From Azolla caroliniana (lineage: Eukaryota; Polypodiophyta), in NCBI GenBank assembly GCA_043228905.1, contig JBHGNT010000014.1, forward strand, positions 20,770,001 through 20,834,000: 64,000 nt of DNA. The letters run 5' to 3'. Both the position numbers and the translations under genes were made by a program. The notes under the pieces were generated by a model. That model searched no databases. It saw only the letters and a list, made by a program, of their open reading frames with translations, and had not been told where the DNA came from. Positions 31,623 through 44,080 of the stretch are shown one piece after another. Numbering within the stretch: the stretch's first letter is position 1; every line of letters begins with the position of its first letter.

Positions 31623-34600
31623 GACTCAGCCCCTTTGTGAGTCCTAGTTTAGTTTGGGATTGTGTGCTAGTTGGGACAGCCTAGGGACACCACATGTGCA
31701 ATCATACCAATGCCATTAAAGAATTATAGAAGTAACCTAATGTAAATATTGCGTGGTGAGATATAAGTAAACTTTGTAAATACTTTGCGAGAGTTAGAGA
31801 AGATTTAAGAAACTCTAGTTCTTGTTTGCATGAAAGAGAGTAAGGCATAATCATGCATACCATGCATGAGGCTTCTCCAAATCCTTAGCAAAAAAATGAA
31901 TGAATGAAATGGATCTATTACATCCAAAACAATGAAAACAAATACTATGAATAGAAGGTTCACTGAGCTTTTTAAATACCCTTCTTGTTAGAATACCACA
32001 ATCCAAGTTACAAGTTATCTCTACCTCATGTCATCAATGGCAATGCCTTGGACTTTTATATCCACAAAACCTAACAAGTATTCAACTTAGGAAGATACGT
32101 TCACCTAAGATGGTGCTTGATAAAGCTCACTTGGAATATGTGTATGTGATATCATTAATTTGTGTATGCATATTATGTATATGTGCATGTGCATGTGATA
32201 TTGTTAATTTGTGTGTGTGAATGTTACATTTTTTGAATGCTAATTAGCGTGTATGTGTATGTGCTTCCTAATTTTTTTGTGTTTTTATGCTTAATTGACC
32301 CTAATAGTATCCCTAAACCAATTTGTGTATCTGTGACTATTTTTCGATTGTGTATGCATGTATGCTCATTTCTGAACCCTAATCCTAGCCTTTGGCATAG
32401 CTGTAGTACTCAACGTCACTCAAGTACTTTTCTTTGGTGGTGGGAGAAAGGGAGAAAAGGTCAATATTTGAAATGGAGGATTATGAATCCCTTTTGCATA
32501 TACTTTTTTTTTTTAATTGTGTTGTTATGCAACACATTTGTTAGGGATGTCATTATGCGAGACATTGAAAACATCATTTAGTGGTGCATTCTAGTACGGA
32601 AAGATCACAAAAACTCTACATGTGTCACGGTTCGCAATGCATCCTTTAAGCATTACTTTGCGACATTTTAGCAAAAAGGGGGGCATCACTAACACCCCAT
32701 TCTATTGTAGCATATGAGAGCGGAGGGAAATTCATGATATTATATCCACTACCACCCATCTATGTTGGGGATTAATCACGTGATCTCTTGTAATCAAGGA
32801 ATGATGACACCAAGACAAGCGCCCTTAAACCTTGAAGGCTAAAATGTTCATCTAAACATGTTGGATATTGACCACTTTTAGGTTGCCTCCACAACACCTA
32901 CCATATGCACTTGCTTGTTGAATCTTAGCTTTGCTTCTAAATCCCTTGACATTGCAAAATTTAATATTTATCCTTTGATGTTTCTTATAGTTTTGGATCT
33001 AGTGATCTGTTGTTAACAATTCTATAGAGCATAATTGATTTAATATATTACTCTTTTTAGGATTTTTTTAATTTTTTTTTCGGGTTATGAAATACGCCAT
33101 TTGCATTTGTCAATGTTGCTAAATACATTTTAAGTGATTGTTGTTCTATTGTTATCCATGTTTACATATGGTTTTGATAATTGCTATTGTTCAACCAAAA
33201 CACAAATTGATTTTCTTTGCATTGTTCCATTATGCACAAATTGAAATGAAGAGTGGCATATTTACCAACAAATACTAATTAAACACAAGCCTACATAACA
33301 TGTCATGGCATTCCATCTTCAAGCTCAGTACAAGCTTCTGTCTAGACACACATAATAATCCAATCCATCATGAACCACACCTTTTGCAATGTTTTTTAAA
33401 CGGTGGTGGACTTTCTTTCATGGAGTACTATTGATCAACAACTATGACCTTAAAGACAAGCTTACATAACATGCCACAACCTTCTATCTTTAAGCTCACT
33501 AAAAGCTTCCTCTCTAGACACAGGTAATCCCACCATCTAAATTTTAGGATATATAAATGTTATTATCCTCCATCATCAACCTATAGGACCAAAATTAACC
33601 ATTTCCACGAAAAATGTACCATGCGTGGAGTTGTCAATGTCTCACAATGTTTGAGAGATTGACTAAAGAAGGTTGCAATGTATGAGAGAAAAACTTCTAT
33701 GCGATGAAAGGTTGCACATAGTAATCCTAAAGTGTTGTACTTCAATTCACAAACATTTTCAAGACACGATATGTAGTTAATGAACCTCATTGCTTGTGTC
33801 CTATTGGCCCATCTCATATTGAATTAAGAGAATATGAAAACATTGTATAAGTGTAGTTTGCTTATTTGGAGGGGAAGAGGTTTTGTAGTTTGATATGAGG
33901 GTTGAGGCCTATTTATCTCTTCAAAAGGAGAGATACATTAATTTTGAAGGAACTTTAATGCATATTGTCTTCTAAACAATTTCTTGATATCTTGCCTTCA
34001 TTTGAAACTCAAAATGTTTGCCTTCTTCATTGCCAACTTTGAATGTCGCCTACACCCTTTGTCCAATTCCAGGTTTTCCTTCTGTTGTGAGAAATTATTT
34101 GGTTGGTGTTGATATTTAGTGAGGGACTCAAACCTATACATATCATTGACTGCATACACATTTGTGGTTGAGGAGACCTTTGACAAGCTACATACTATTA
34201 TCGTGAGAATCGAGAGACATGTGAGAAAGTTGTAGTGGAACCACAACAGCCCTAAACCCGAGGAAGTTGAGTTTGTCACCTTTGCCGATGTAGACCTAAG
34301 AGAGTCTAGTGTGTTAATTGTCATGTATTGTCAAGATTGTTCCCTCTCTTCAGTTCATACGACCACTTGATCACTACCTAGTTCTTGAACTTATTTTTCT
34401 TCACATGTGATTAATCTACGTGAGTGTGAGTGTACGTGTAAATAGCTTTCATGTTCTATATGTGTGTAATGTTTTTTTGCATGTACATGTATATAAGTGT
34501 GTGAGTTGTATGTAATGCACAAATATGTATGAATAAGTATGTGGGTGTAATGGTGTGCTAAATTTGGTGGGTGTGTTTCTAAGTACTTTTACGTGCATGT

Positions 34601-34959
34601 GTTTTTGAGTGAGTGAGTGTGTTTGTGTGTGTGAATGGGTATAAATGTAGAATTGCATACATGACAATTTTTTTCTTTATGTGCAAATCTTTGCTTGTGG
34701 TTTATATGCTTGCACACACTTTTTACATATATTTATGTGTGTCCGTTTTCTTTGATATTATAGGGGGAGGGAGTAGTGTGTATGTATGTACATGTGTGTT
34801 TTGAGTGTGAAAACAAACACATTAAAGGGAGTGCCACCCTTATGTTTGAGTAGCCAAACCTTAGTTGGGCCTATGTTTGAGTAGTGGAAGGAAGGTTACA
34901 AGGAGGCTCAACGTTGACCGCCTCATCTGCAACAAGAAGAAACAGACGATTGGGCATGC

Positions 34960-34995
<36 letters not shown>
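34960..34995. repeat. (TA)n(CA)n compound microsatellite
   Basis: TA units followed directly by CA units. Confidence 0.9.
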
Positions 34996-35434
34996 GTTCA
35001 CACAATGCCCACAAGTTTAATGGGATAGGAGGACTCCATGAATTCTATTGTGGTGGTGACCAACATATAGCCACCAACAATATGTCATTTTACTTGCCAA
35101 ACGATTGTGGCTCAAGCCAAACTGTTACCCAATTAAATGACGAGACATAGGAGGACAAGCTCAAGAAATTAAAGTAAGAAATGAACGGCATTTGTGAAGA
35201 GCAAGGATGAAGTTCTTCTAGTGGTGCGTGCGCGCACTCGTTTGTGTTTCTTTTTTTGTTTTTTCCACGCACCCGTGACCCATAAAACGATTGGCAGACA
35301 GACACGTAACTTAAGATAAAGATAAAGAGAGAACCCTACCCCCACCCCCACCCCTCTTAACTTTGCTGACTTCACTAGTTTTGACATCCAATGGGCGCCT
35401 GCCTTTTCCCTTTCCCTTTCCTGGGGGCGGTAAT

Positions 35435-35459
35435 ATGCATATGCATATATATATATGCA
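35435..35459 (+). promoter_or_regulatory. Possible core promoter of the ERF gene
   Basis: An alternating TATGCATATGCATATATA tract contains TATATATA, about 210 bp upstream of ATG 35664. It could serve as a TATA element. No transcript evidence is available. Confidence 0.3.
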
Positions 35460-35490
35460 TAGACAGGGGGCGGAAAAGTGCTTCTTCAAT

Positions 35491-35514
35491 ACATACATAC
35501 ATACATACATACAT
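35491..35514. repeat. (ACAT)n microsatellite in the ERF upstream region
   Basis: Six ACAT units, about 150 bp before the chosen ERF start codon. Confidence 0.9.
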
Positions 35515-35663
35515 ATTTAATAGCTTACTTTCTTTAAACACCAAAATTTAGAAATGCTCAATTGCTGTGCAAGTATGTAAATCAATTATCAAACTACTAC
35601 TCCTATCTATCTGGTTTGGTTCTGTTGTTCAGGCGATGCAAACAAAACAGAGTTACAGCAGCC

Positions 35664-36470
35664 ATGAAACAAGAGCAAGATGATGACGGGCCTGAATTCT
35701 GGTGCAATGGCCATTACTTCACACATTCCTTGCGCGGCGCTTCTTCCTCTAATCCGTTTTTCTCTGCCTCTGCCTCTGCCGGTGCCGGTGCCGGTGCTGC
35801 GAAGAAGAATCCCACAGATGTGGTTGTAAATGCCATAAATCCGAGTTGCTCGGATATAATTACTTATTCTGCAAAAGATGCCATGAAACCTATCAAAGCT
35901 ACAGACCCCGTAAACTCTCCTTCCGCTGCTTCAAATGATGTGACAAGTGCCGTGGCTTCTTTTTCTCGCACTTCCAACCCTTCTTCTACCAGCAGCCATA
36001 TCCAGGATGCTATAACTATGGAAACTCCTGCAACCTCGAGCTCCTCTTCCAGTGCTATAGACGATCTTCCGATTCGTGTGACAGCGTCTTCCTTTGATTC
36101 AGAGAATCGTATAAATCGAAACACCCCTTTTACCTCCTCCTCTTCTGGTGCTATGAGTGGGAAGGCTTCACGTAGCCGAAGCGGTGGAGGAGGTGAGGAG
36201 GAAGAGAAGGATGGAATGGAAAAGAGGCAGCGGAAGTTCCCATATCGAGGTATACGAGTGAGGCCATGGGGGAAGTTTGCGGCGGAGATTCGGGACCCAC
36301 GCAAGGGCGTCCGCCTATGGCTCGGCACTTTCGACACCGCCGAGGGTGCCGCCCGCGCCTATGACATAGCTGCCCTCTCCATTAGGGGCCCAAAAGCCAA
36401 GCTAAACTTCGCCTCTCCCACCACCCACACAACTTCTTCTTCTTGCTCACAACAAACAACATCATCATGA
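35664..36470 (+). CDS. AP2/ERF-domain transcription factor (ERF subfamily)
   Basis: A nuclear DNA-binding regulator with one AP2/ERF domain at residues about 193-250 of the 268 read from ATG 35664: [60 protein letters not shown]. It has the Ala and Asp typical of ERF rather than DREB proteins (AAEIRDP, GTFDTAE). The domain sits near the C-terminus. The rest is Ser/Thr-rich and low in complexity, including an Ala-Gly run encoded by GCCGGT repeats and an acidic-basic patch ([18 protein letters not shown]) that may act in nuclear import. Val replaces the usual Gln or Arg in RGIR-x-RPWG. An upstream in-frame ATG at 35562 would add 34 residues. I prefer 35664 because the upstream extension resembles an untranslated leader and contains a possible short intron (GTATGT near 35572, TTGTTCAG before 35634). 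No intron is needed in the coding part. The subgroup cannot be fixed by eye. Confidence 0.88.
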   Translation: MKQEQDDDGPEFWCNGHYFTHSLRGASSSNPFFSASASAGAGAGAAKKNPTDVVVNAINPSCSDIITYSAKDAMKPIKATDPVNSPSAASNDVTSAVASFSRTSNPSSTSSHIQDAITMETPATSSSSSSAIDDLPIRVTASSFDSENRINRNTPFTSSSSGAMSGKASRSRSGGGGEEEEKDGMEKRQRKFPYRGIRVRPWGKFAAEIRDPRKGVRLWLGTFDTAEGAARAYDIAALSIRGPKAKLNFASPTTHTTSSSCSQQTTSS

Positions 36471-37845
36471 TTCATTCCAAGGCCAATGCATTTGCATTAC
36501 CTGACCTACTCTCATATTTTCAACCCCCCCAAACGTTTCCCAATGATGGATCATCATGTCCCAGCCCTAGGAACTTTCTAGGTTAATTAACTCATCCCAC
36601 CTCTTCTAACGATATAGTATATTATCAACCCTTTGGCATTTTGTAAAATCCTGGATGGAAAGGTTGATTGAATACAGTCTGGAATATCCAAATACATCTT
36701 CATTGTATTCTCCTTTGGGCTACACGTTAACATTAAAAAATCATCAAGTGTGTTATATGTATTTAAGGTTTTTATGCATCGCCATGAACATGAAACAATA
36801 ATCTTTGTAAATTTACATGTACTTAAGTTTCTTATACACCATAATACAACTCATTAGCCACTTGTGGCACGAGATTTCGCTAGCCCACATACCAGCCCTA
36901 TATTTCGTCGTGTCATCGCTTTGGACAATGATCACATTATTTCCATTGAATTTCAGCCCTTTACATAATGGAGGTTGGAAAGTAAACAAATGACTTTTAT
37001 AAACCCTTCTTGAAAATTTAACATCAAATAGGTCTATTAAAAACCGCTACTTTTAGATATCCAATGTTACATCAATATGTGGGACAAACCACCACCATGT
37101 TTGGAATTTACAAAATCAGAAATTCTCCACAAAACCACCAGTATATATTGAGAGAGAATATAGAGTGTTTGGTGTTCTTTCGTCAACAACAAAGACTAGT
37201 TGGTAATCATTCAACAATTAAGAATTTAGCTGCAGCCTGCACAGAAAATATAGTATAGTATAGAGTATTTGGTGCACTTTTATCAACAAAAAAGACATAG
37301 TAATACTTAAAGAAATCAAGAATTTAGCTGTGCACCACAATGAGACAAGGAACATCAGTGTTGAGACTGCACTTATGGCCCTAAAAAAGGTTTTGATTTT
37401 TCCTACAGTTGCCTAAGCAGACATGCTATATGAAATTAGCTCTACTTCATCAAATCATTAAAAAATATACCCATGAATAAAACTAGTAGAATCCTCAAGA
37501 TCCTCTTAAGTCCAAATGTGGACTCTGCAAATTCGCATCCACATACAGGTAATAGAAAACACGCAGAAAGTAATTTGCATAAGATGATGGATTTATGATG
37601 GCTCGACTTCATTCATTAACATTTTAAAATACATCTACTGCAATGATAAGCTTGTCAGTAACTCAAAATGAAACAAATTCTGTAAAAGTGTTCATAAGAT
37701 CACCAATGCCAAGAAAATATTGGCTTATATCTCAAAAGTGATAACTCAAATAATCAGAAGAAAATTGTGCCCCTCAGAACCTGTTTGAGGCAATGAACCC
37801 AGTTGTAACTTGGTTGCATTGAAATTAATAATAAAAGTAATACCC
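36471..37845. other. Intergenic region between convergent ERF and ProRS genes
   Basis: It holds the 3' ends of both transcripts. A tandem duplication of about 100 bp lies at 37159-37337: both copies contain ATAGAGT.TTTGGTG, TC..CAACAA.AAAGAC and AAGAATTTAGCTG. No other gene is seen. Confidence 0.5.
37159..37337. repeat. Diverged tandem duplication, about 100 bp
   Basis: Copies begin near 37159 and 37261 and share the blocks listed for the surrounding intergenic region. Confidence 0.65.
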
Positions 37846-40800
37846 TCAATAACTCCTACCCCACAGTGCCCAGCGTTTCGCCGGTTTTCCAGAAGCGAAG
37901 CACAAGGTACCTGAAGTAAAGACAATGTGCTCCAAATTTATTTGTATGTCTTATAAGGGTCCAAAAAGAAAATTTAACTATCAAATAGTAAGTAAAATGC
38001 TGAAATATTTTAGGGATGAAGCAAAAGTTAAACTGCACAAAAGTAATGATGAAAATGCCGAATATATAATAAAAGCTTAAAAGGGGCAAAATACTGACAA
38101 ACAATCTGAAGTTATCTTGGATTAATGCACTCATAGAAGGTAATGGCAATAAATGGAAATTTTACTTGGATTTTAAGAGCTCGAAATTTTGAAATAGTGA
38201 GGAAATTTTGAAATTAGACTAAATAGTGAGGAAATTTTGAAATTTTGTTTGAGATTTGAGTGGGATGAAGGATTCCATAATTGAAATTTTGTTTGAGATT
38301 TGAGTAATTGCAATAAAACAATGAAAAAAGACACAATTTACTTTTAAGAACTCAATATAATAACTGCACTAAAATAGCAAACAAAATAATTACCCTCAGG
38401 GAGTTCAGGCTGATCATATGGCATGCATAATGTCTTTGCAGCTCCTGCATCTCCTCTTGTTCGTGCCTTCACATCCTCTTCAGCATCCTACAATTCCAAC
38501 AATACTTCTCATGTCTTTTCATGGTTTAGCCCAAAATTTAGAGTAAAGATTTCATTAAAAGTTTCCCATACCACTTCATCACACCAGGGGGCCAAAACCA
38601 TCTTCTTATCATTCAGTGCTAGGATAAACTCGTCCCATGTCAATACTTTTTTTATACATTCATCCCTTTCTTTCTTGGCCTTCTGAAAGAGGCTCTTCTG
38701 AATATCATCCAGCAATTCCAAAGCTCTTGTCGCTACATCTTGTACAGGCACATCCTCTTTCTCAAAATTATCTCTTCGAACCATTCTCACCTGAACACAC
38801 ACTTTTTTAGTCACGAATTGACTAGTTCATATTTCCAAAATATTTTTTTTGTCACAAATTGACTCGAACCATCTAATAATAGGTAAAATTATTATTATGT
38901 CACTATAAGGTACAATAATTCCACAGACAAAAGAGGGGAAAATAATTCATTTCTGATCATTTAAAGAGTAACTACGCATATTTTTTAGTTTACAGGGTTA
39001 AAATTCAAATGAACGTTAACCTATCTTATTAGCTACACATTGATCATTATTTATTTCTCAGAATGTTGCATCTTATAGCTTGTTGAATTCTGATGATTCG
39101 TTGCTAAGCATAATATCGTAATTATTACGTGATTATAAAAATTAGTTTTCCAGTCAGATATCAGGGATCAATATTTCTTTTGTGCGGCATTTTGCAAACT
39201 TTCCCTATTAAATTATCATCTAAAATACTCTAGCACTACAGGAATTTGATAGATTTGTCACATTTTAGATGTTCTGGTAAACTAACGTGGCATTTGCTCA
39301 TAATAATCATATGCCACCCATACCTGATTCTTTTCAACATCTTTGGGACCAATCTCAATTCGAAGAGGAACTCCTTTTAGTTCCCAATCGGAATATTTCC
39401 ACCCTGGTGGATAATTGTCTCGTGTATCTTCCTTAACTCGTAAACCTGAAGCCTCTAGTGTTTCTGCTACTTTGCGGCAAGCATTCAACATTGCAGTGGA
39501 ATCTACATCCTTGTATGGAACTGGTATGATAACCACCTGTGTTGTTGCCACTCGAGGAGGCAAAACCAAACCTTTCTCATCTCCATGAATCATCACCATT
39601 ACACCAATCTAGCAATGAGGAAAAAAGTACAATTACAAATACATACTCCACAATAGAAATAAGAACATGTGGAAGTTTTTTCTTGGAAGAAAAGCCTTAC
39701 CACTCGAGTTGTGAAGCCCCACGAATTCTGCCAAACCATTGATTTTTCACCTTTATCATCTTCGAACTTGATTTCAAACATTTTGGAGAAATTCTGGCCA
39801 AGGCAATGAGAGGTTGCTCCTTGAATACCACGGCCTGTGGTTGGAATAAAGGCCTGCGTAAATTACTATATCATTTGAGCACTTAACTCTGCAATCAAAG
39901 AGGAGACCAGAAAAAGAATTATTCACAATAGATACCTCCACTGTAGTAGTGTAAAGACCACCAGCAAACTTCTCAAGTTCACTCTTGACCCCTTTGATAA
40001 CTGGTACAGCCAAATAATCTTCATATACTCTTCTATAAAGTTCGAGTATAGTTTGGACCTTCGAAAACAAGGCATTGCAAAATCATGAGCATTTTCGAAA
40101 ACATTTATATGTCTCGACATTGCATGCTAATTTATATTATTAAGTAGGCATCGCTCATAAAATTATGACAATGTGAGTTTATTCTCCATAACGGAAAAGT
40201 TGTGTGCATTTTTCTAAATAATGCCCAAACAGAAAAAAAATTTATTTAAAAAGGGCATTCCCTTTGCACTGTTTCAGAGGCAATTCCAACATTGCAAGAG
40301 GTATTCAGGGCCAGGACACTCAGATATGTCATTTCTGGCCCAAATCTACACATGCACAAACAAGCATATTTTATTATCAAACATATACCTCTGCATCTGC
40401 CTCTGGCTTCGTTGCAAATGCTGTGTGCCCCTCTTGCCATAGAAATTCACGACTCCTAAAGATATGCAACCACTGATAAACATATGAAAATAGATTTGGA
40501 AGACAACTTGATAATATCTAATCGTGGGTTTCCCACAATAAAAGCCAAATGCTCTAGATAAATTTTACTAGCGCATTAACCACCATGTTGAAAGATAGCG
40601 TACATTACCCAGATGACATACATAAGACATAGTGCTATAGGAGCTCAATATATTACACTGCTTCAAATTTATAGATATCCACATCAAACCTTATAAATGG
40701 AGTTGGATGCTTGAATTCCCAACGCACAACATTGCACCACTGATTTAAACGCAGAGGAAGATCTCTATGCCCCCTGATCCATTTTGCAAAGAATGGATAC

Positions 40801-42913
40801 ATCACAGTTTCACTAGTGGGCCGAATCGCAATCGGTGCTTCTAGTTCAGTGTTTCCAGACTTTGTGACCCACGCAACCTGAGAGAGAAAAACAAAAGGTG
40901 ATCCATGAGTAGAAACAATGGTATCTCTAACCTTCAGGAATCTGGCTGGGAAACAGCTTAGCAGGCTCAGATGCTAATAAAAGAAAGAGTGCAAATAGAA
41001 AAATGTATACATTTAGCCATGCAAATTTCAGACATCTTCCACAAAAATCTACATCCTTTGAGATCATGAATTTTCTCTCTTTGAGCAGAATGGCGGAAAA
41101 ATTATGATGACTGCTCTCAACATCATTAGATCGATTATAGATAAGTTTGGTCTTGACAAATGAACTGTTACATGATGTGAACATTTTGGGGAAACTCATA
41201 TAGCCAATTCACAACAAATAAAACCGAAATGATGTAAGAGAATATAGATGTTATATATGCTCTCTTTGTTTCATACATACCTCTGGTGCAAACCCTTCAA
41301 TATGGTCTTTCTCTTTTGTCAATGCTGCTTCTGAAATGAATAGCGGAAAATAAGCATTCTGAATCCCTATCTTTTTAATTTCCGAATCAAAGAAATCCTG
41401 TTAAGCGGAAGGAGTGGCTCAAAATAGGGTCCATTGTGAAGGCATTGCTATTAAAATCACTGAATCTTTGTTCAAATTATAAACACTATTTCTTTACACA
41501 TACATTAATTTGTTGTTTCTTGAAGATTTAAGATTTGCACTAGATTATCAGAACATAAAATGTTTGGAAACCTTTAAGATCTCCCATATTGCATATGACC
41601 AAGGTCGTAGAATGTAGCATCCTGACACATCATAGTATTCGATCATTCCACTCTTAGTAAGAACCTACAGATTATTAAGAAGAATAAAAAAATAGGTAAA
41701 CAGACAATGAATTGTTAGTTCACATGTTAAAAGTGCATGAATTGAGACAGGAAATTTTCCAATGAAAATCCAATGCCTTATATAGAGAGAATAGGACTCA
41801 CGAGCAAATAAAGGAAAACGATCTCTAGCACAAACTGAAGAGCGCTCACACATGAATATAGATCATGTATGCTCATCTATGGTATATGATATTGGCATGC
41901 TGAGTCAATTCTTACAAACTCTATCTTCATGCTATAAGTAAGTTACTGACAGACTCAACAAAATTACTCATCTGAGCTATTGTACTAGCAAGTTGGATGA
42001 TTCCTTTCAAAATTTATCTCAATGTTTCGTACACATGAGGAAAGACTAGGTGGCAGGTAGTTGAAACTGAAGTTTGAGATAATATATTCTATTACCATGC
42101 TGGATCATCTCATCCATAATGGATACCTTGATCTTTCAAATACATCGGGAATGACATAATAATACCTTCTGGTACCATATTTCTTTCAAAATCCATCTTG
42201 ATCTTTAAAACATGTTAAGAAAGAAACTGTGTAGGTATCCATCCAATTGATCTATTACATCAGCAAGTTCAGTCATTTCTTCATAAATCCATTGCAACCT
42301 TTAAGATACATCAAGTTACAACCAAGTTATTCAAATTTTCTATATTATTAAGCTATTCAGATCACTCCTTCCAATAAAAATCTCAATGTTCAGAATATGC
42401 AGAGAAATATCCATCCACAATGAAGATACTTGTCTGAGCTATGTTCTTTATGGGTTGGATCAAATTTCCACACTCCATCTCTCTGTCTCAAATACATTAA
42501 AAACAAAATCTGTCATGCCTCCTAGAGCAAACTTCTTCTAAAATCCATGCCAATCTTCCAGACACCTTAAAAAAAAATCACTGACATTACCTCCTGATAC
42601 CAGTTACCGAATGATTCTTCATTTTTCTTCTCTGACAAGCCAAGCTTTGTTTCTTTCTTTACTTCTTTTCCTACACAAGCATTCATCTACGAAATCCATG
42701 AAGTGCGGCAACAAGATAAGAAGTGAAAGAAGAAGGACGAAAATCTTGAGGGAAGGAAGAATTGTGCTCACCTCCGTGGGCAACTTCTTTCTTCTCTTTC
42801 GGAGGTTTCTTAGGTTTCTCGGGTTTCTTCGGTTTCTCGGTCTTGTTAGCCTCTGCACTCAGAGCCACGCCATTTAACACGGAGGCCAGGTCAGCGTCGG
42901 AAGAGCTGCTCAT
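37846..42913 (-). CDS. Prolyl-tRNA synthetase, cytosolic (eukaryotic/archaeal type)
   Basis: A class II synthetase that charges tRNA-Pro with proline for translation. Twelve exons: 42913-42772, 42670-42591, 41664-41572, 41397-41281, 40877-40690, 40455-40389, 40058-39936, 39853-39701, 39608-39324, 38790-38572, 38487-38394 and 37910-37846. All have GT..AG borders and phases agree, giving 541 residues; I recall plant cytosolic enzymes of about 530. After a Lys/Pro-rich start ([17 protein letters not shown]) come [26 protein letters not shown], and the class II motif 2 region [20 protein letters not shown] with QEGHTAFAT. These are followed by [15 protein letters not shown] with FIPTTGRGI. The anticodon-binding domain ([39 protein letters not shown]) is next, and then the C-terminal zinc-like domain ending [10 protein letters not shown]. 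This C-terminal form separates it from the bacterial-type organellar enzyme. It is divergent from the leucine-rich-repeat gene at 44081. Confidence 0.95.
42001..42575. repeat. Decayed tandem repeat array in ProRS intron 2
   Basis: At least five degenerate copies of a TTC.TTCAAAATCCATCTCAATCTTTAAGACAT-like block begin near 42009, 42181, 42279, 42369 and 42532. Spacing is about 95 bp or nearly double that. Each is followed by an A-rich then pyrimidine-rich part. It covers most of the 920-bp intron between exons 2 and 3. Confidence 0.5.
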
Positions 42914-44080
42914 GTTTGTTGCAGGCGGGGATCCACTGTGCGTTCGGCCCGATGAAGCTTCTTCAGTAGTGAAGAAGAAAGAAGAAGAAAGAAGAAGAAG
43001 AGAAGGTTCCTAGGGTTCTTCTGCTGCTCCGTGTATGTTATTATGTTATAACTTTTATACTATGTATATACTTCTAAGTTCTACCCTTTCTTCTAAGTAC
43101 ATACATACATACATACATGATACATATTTATGTACAACAACACTACGACCAAACAAACCCATATGTTCTTACGTGAGTGTTCTCCCAATATGTATTCCTA
43201 CCCTAACCTAAATCCATTAGTCTTAGCCTCCTTTTTAACATTGGTCCTTAGTGCTATGGAATCGTAACATAAAGGGGACGATAGAGCATGAGACAATATT
43301 TTACTCAACCACATTCGAAAAACCATTGCATGAAATGCAGAGCGAGCCGGCACAAAGTCGTAGTTTGAGTATTATTGTAATCGTGTTCATTCTTGACATG
43401 GGAAAACTACATAGTGTGGTGTTGGCTAAAGCCCAAACTCACACATAAGACACTCGGGTATATGGCTAAGAGGATGTAGCGCATCACAAAGACATGTGCA
43501 CTAACCCCTACACATTGAAATAGAAATTGGATCAATTGAGAGACAACCATGTGGAGGTGAACACTATTATGCTTGTACTACTTAACTAGATGCTACAACA
43601 AAAATGTCGGAGTTTTGAGAACCTCATCAATCGAGCCTACAAACTATCATGTATGTGGGCTAGACTTGTGAGCATTCAGGGTTTACCTACAAAACAAAAG
43701 TGTTTTGTTATTGTTAGTATCGTAATTGAGCCAACTTTTATATACATACATATGTATACATATATGTGTATGTTTTGGTATGTACAATCGGATATGAATG
43801 AATGCGCTCATAAAATGACTTCATGTCGAAGCCTCATCCATCAAACTCTCCCCAACCCCCATTCCTCCCAATAAATAGTAGTAGTTATTAGTAGTAGACT
43901 GTAGTAATAGTAAAGTATGTATGTAGTCCATTAGCTTAGAGAGAGAGAGTACATAGTATGTATTAGTTACGAAGAGGAGGACTTTTGGGGTTTTATGCAG
44001 AAAAAGAGAAGACTCATCATCTCATCATCCATCATCTATAGACACAAGAGACACACACAAAACACACAGAGAGAGAAGCA
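42914..44080. promoter_or_regulatory. Shared upstream region of divergent ProRS and LRR genes
   Basis: 1.17 kb between two start codons that point away from each other. It contains an (ACAT)n tract (about 43099-43118), a second ATAC-rich tract (43740-43775) and GA/CA-rich leader sequence just before 44081 (GAGACACACACAAAACACAC). No clear TATA box was assigned for either gene. The open frames within it (for example 43590-43874) show no motif. Confidence 0.4.

Larger units (their letters stand above)
31623..35560. other. AT-rich intergenic region, no gene seen
   Basis: Only short frames without motifs are present (for example 32237-32581, 33998-34324 minus). It contains a diverged roughly 85-bp duplication (33277-33365 and 33449-33533, sharing ACATAACATG, AAGCTCA and TCTAGACACA), a GTGT-rich stretch (34420-34800) and two microsatellites near the ERF gene. 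Confidence 0.5.
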
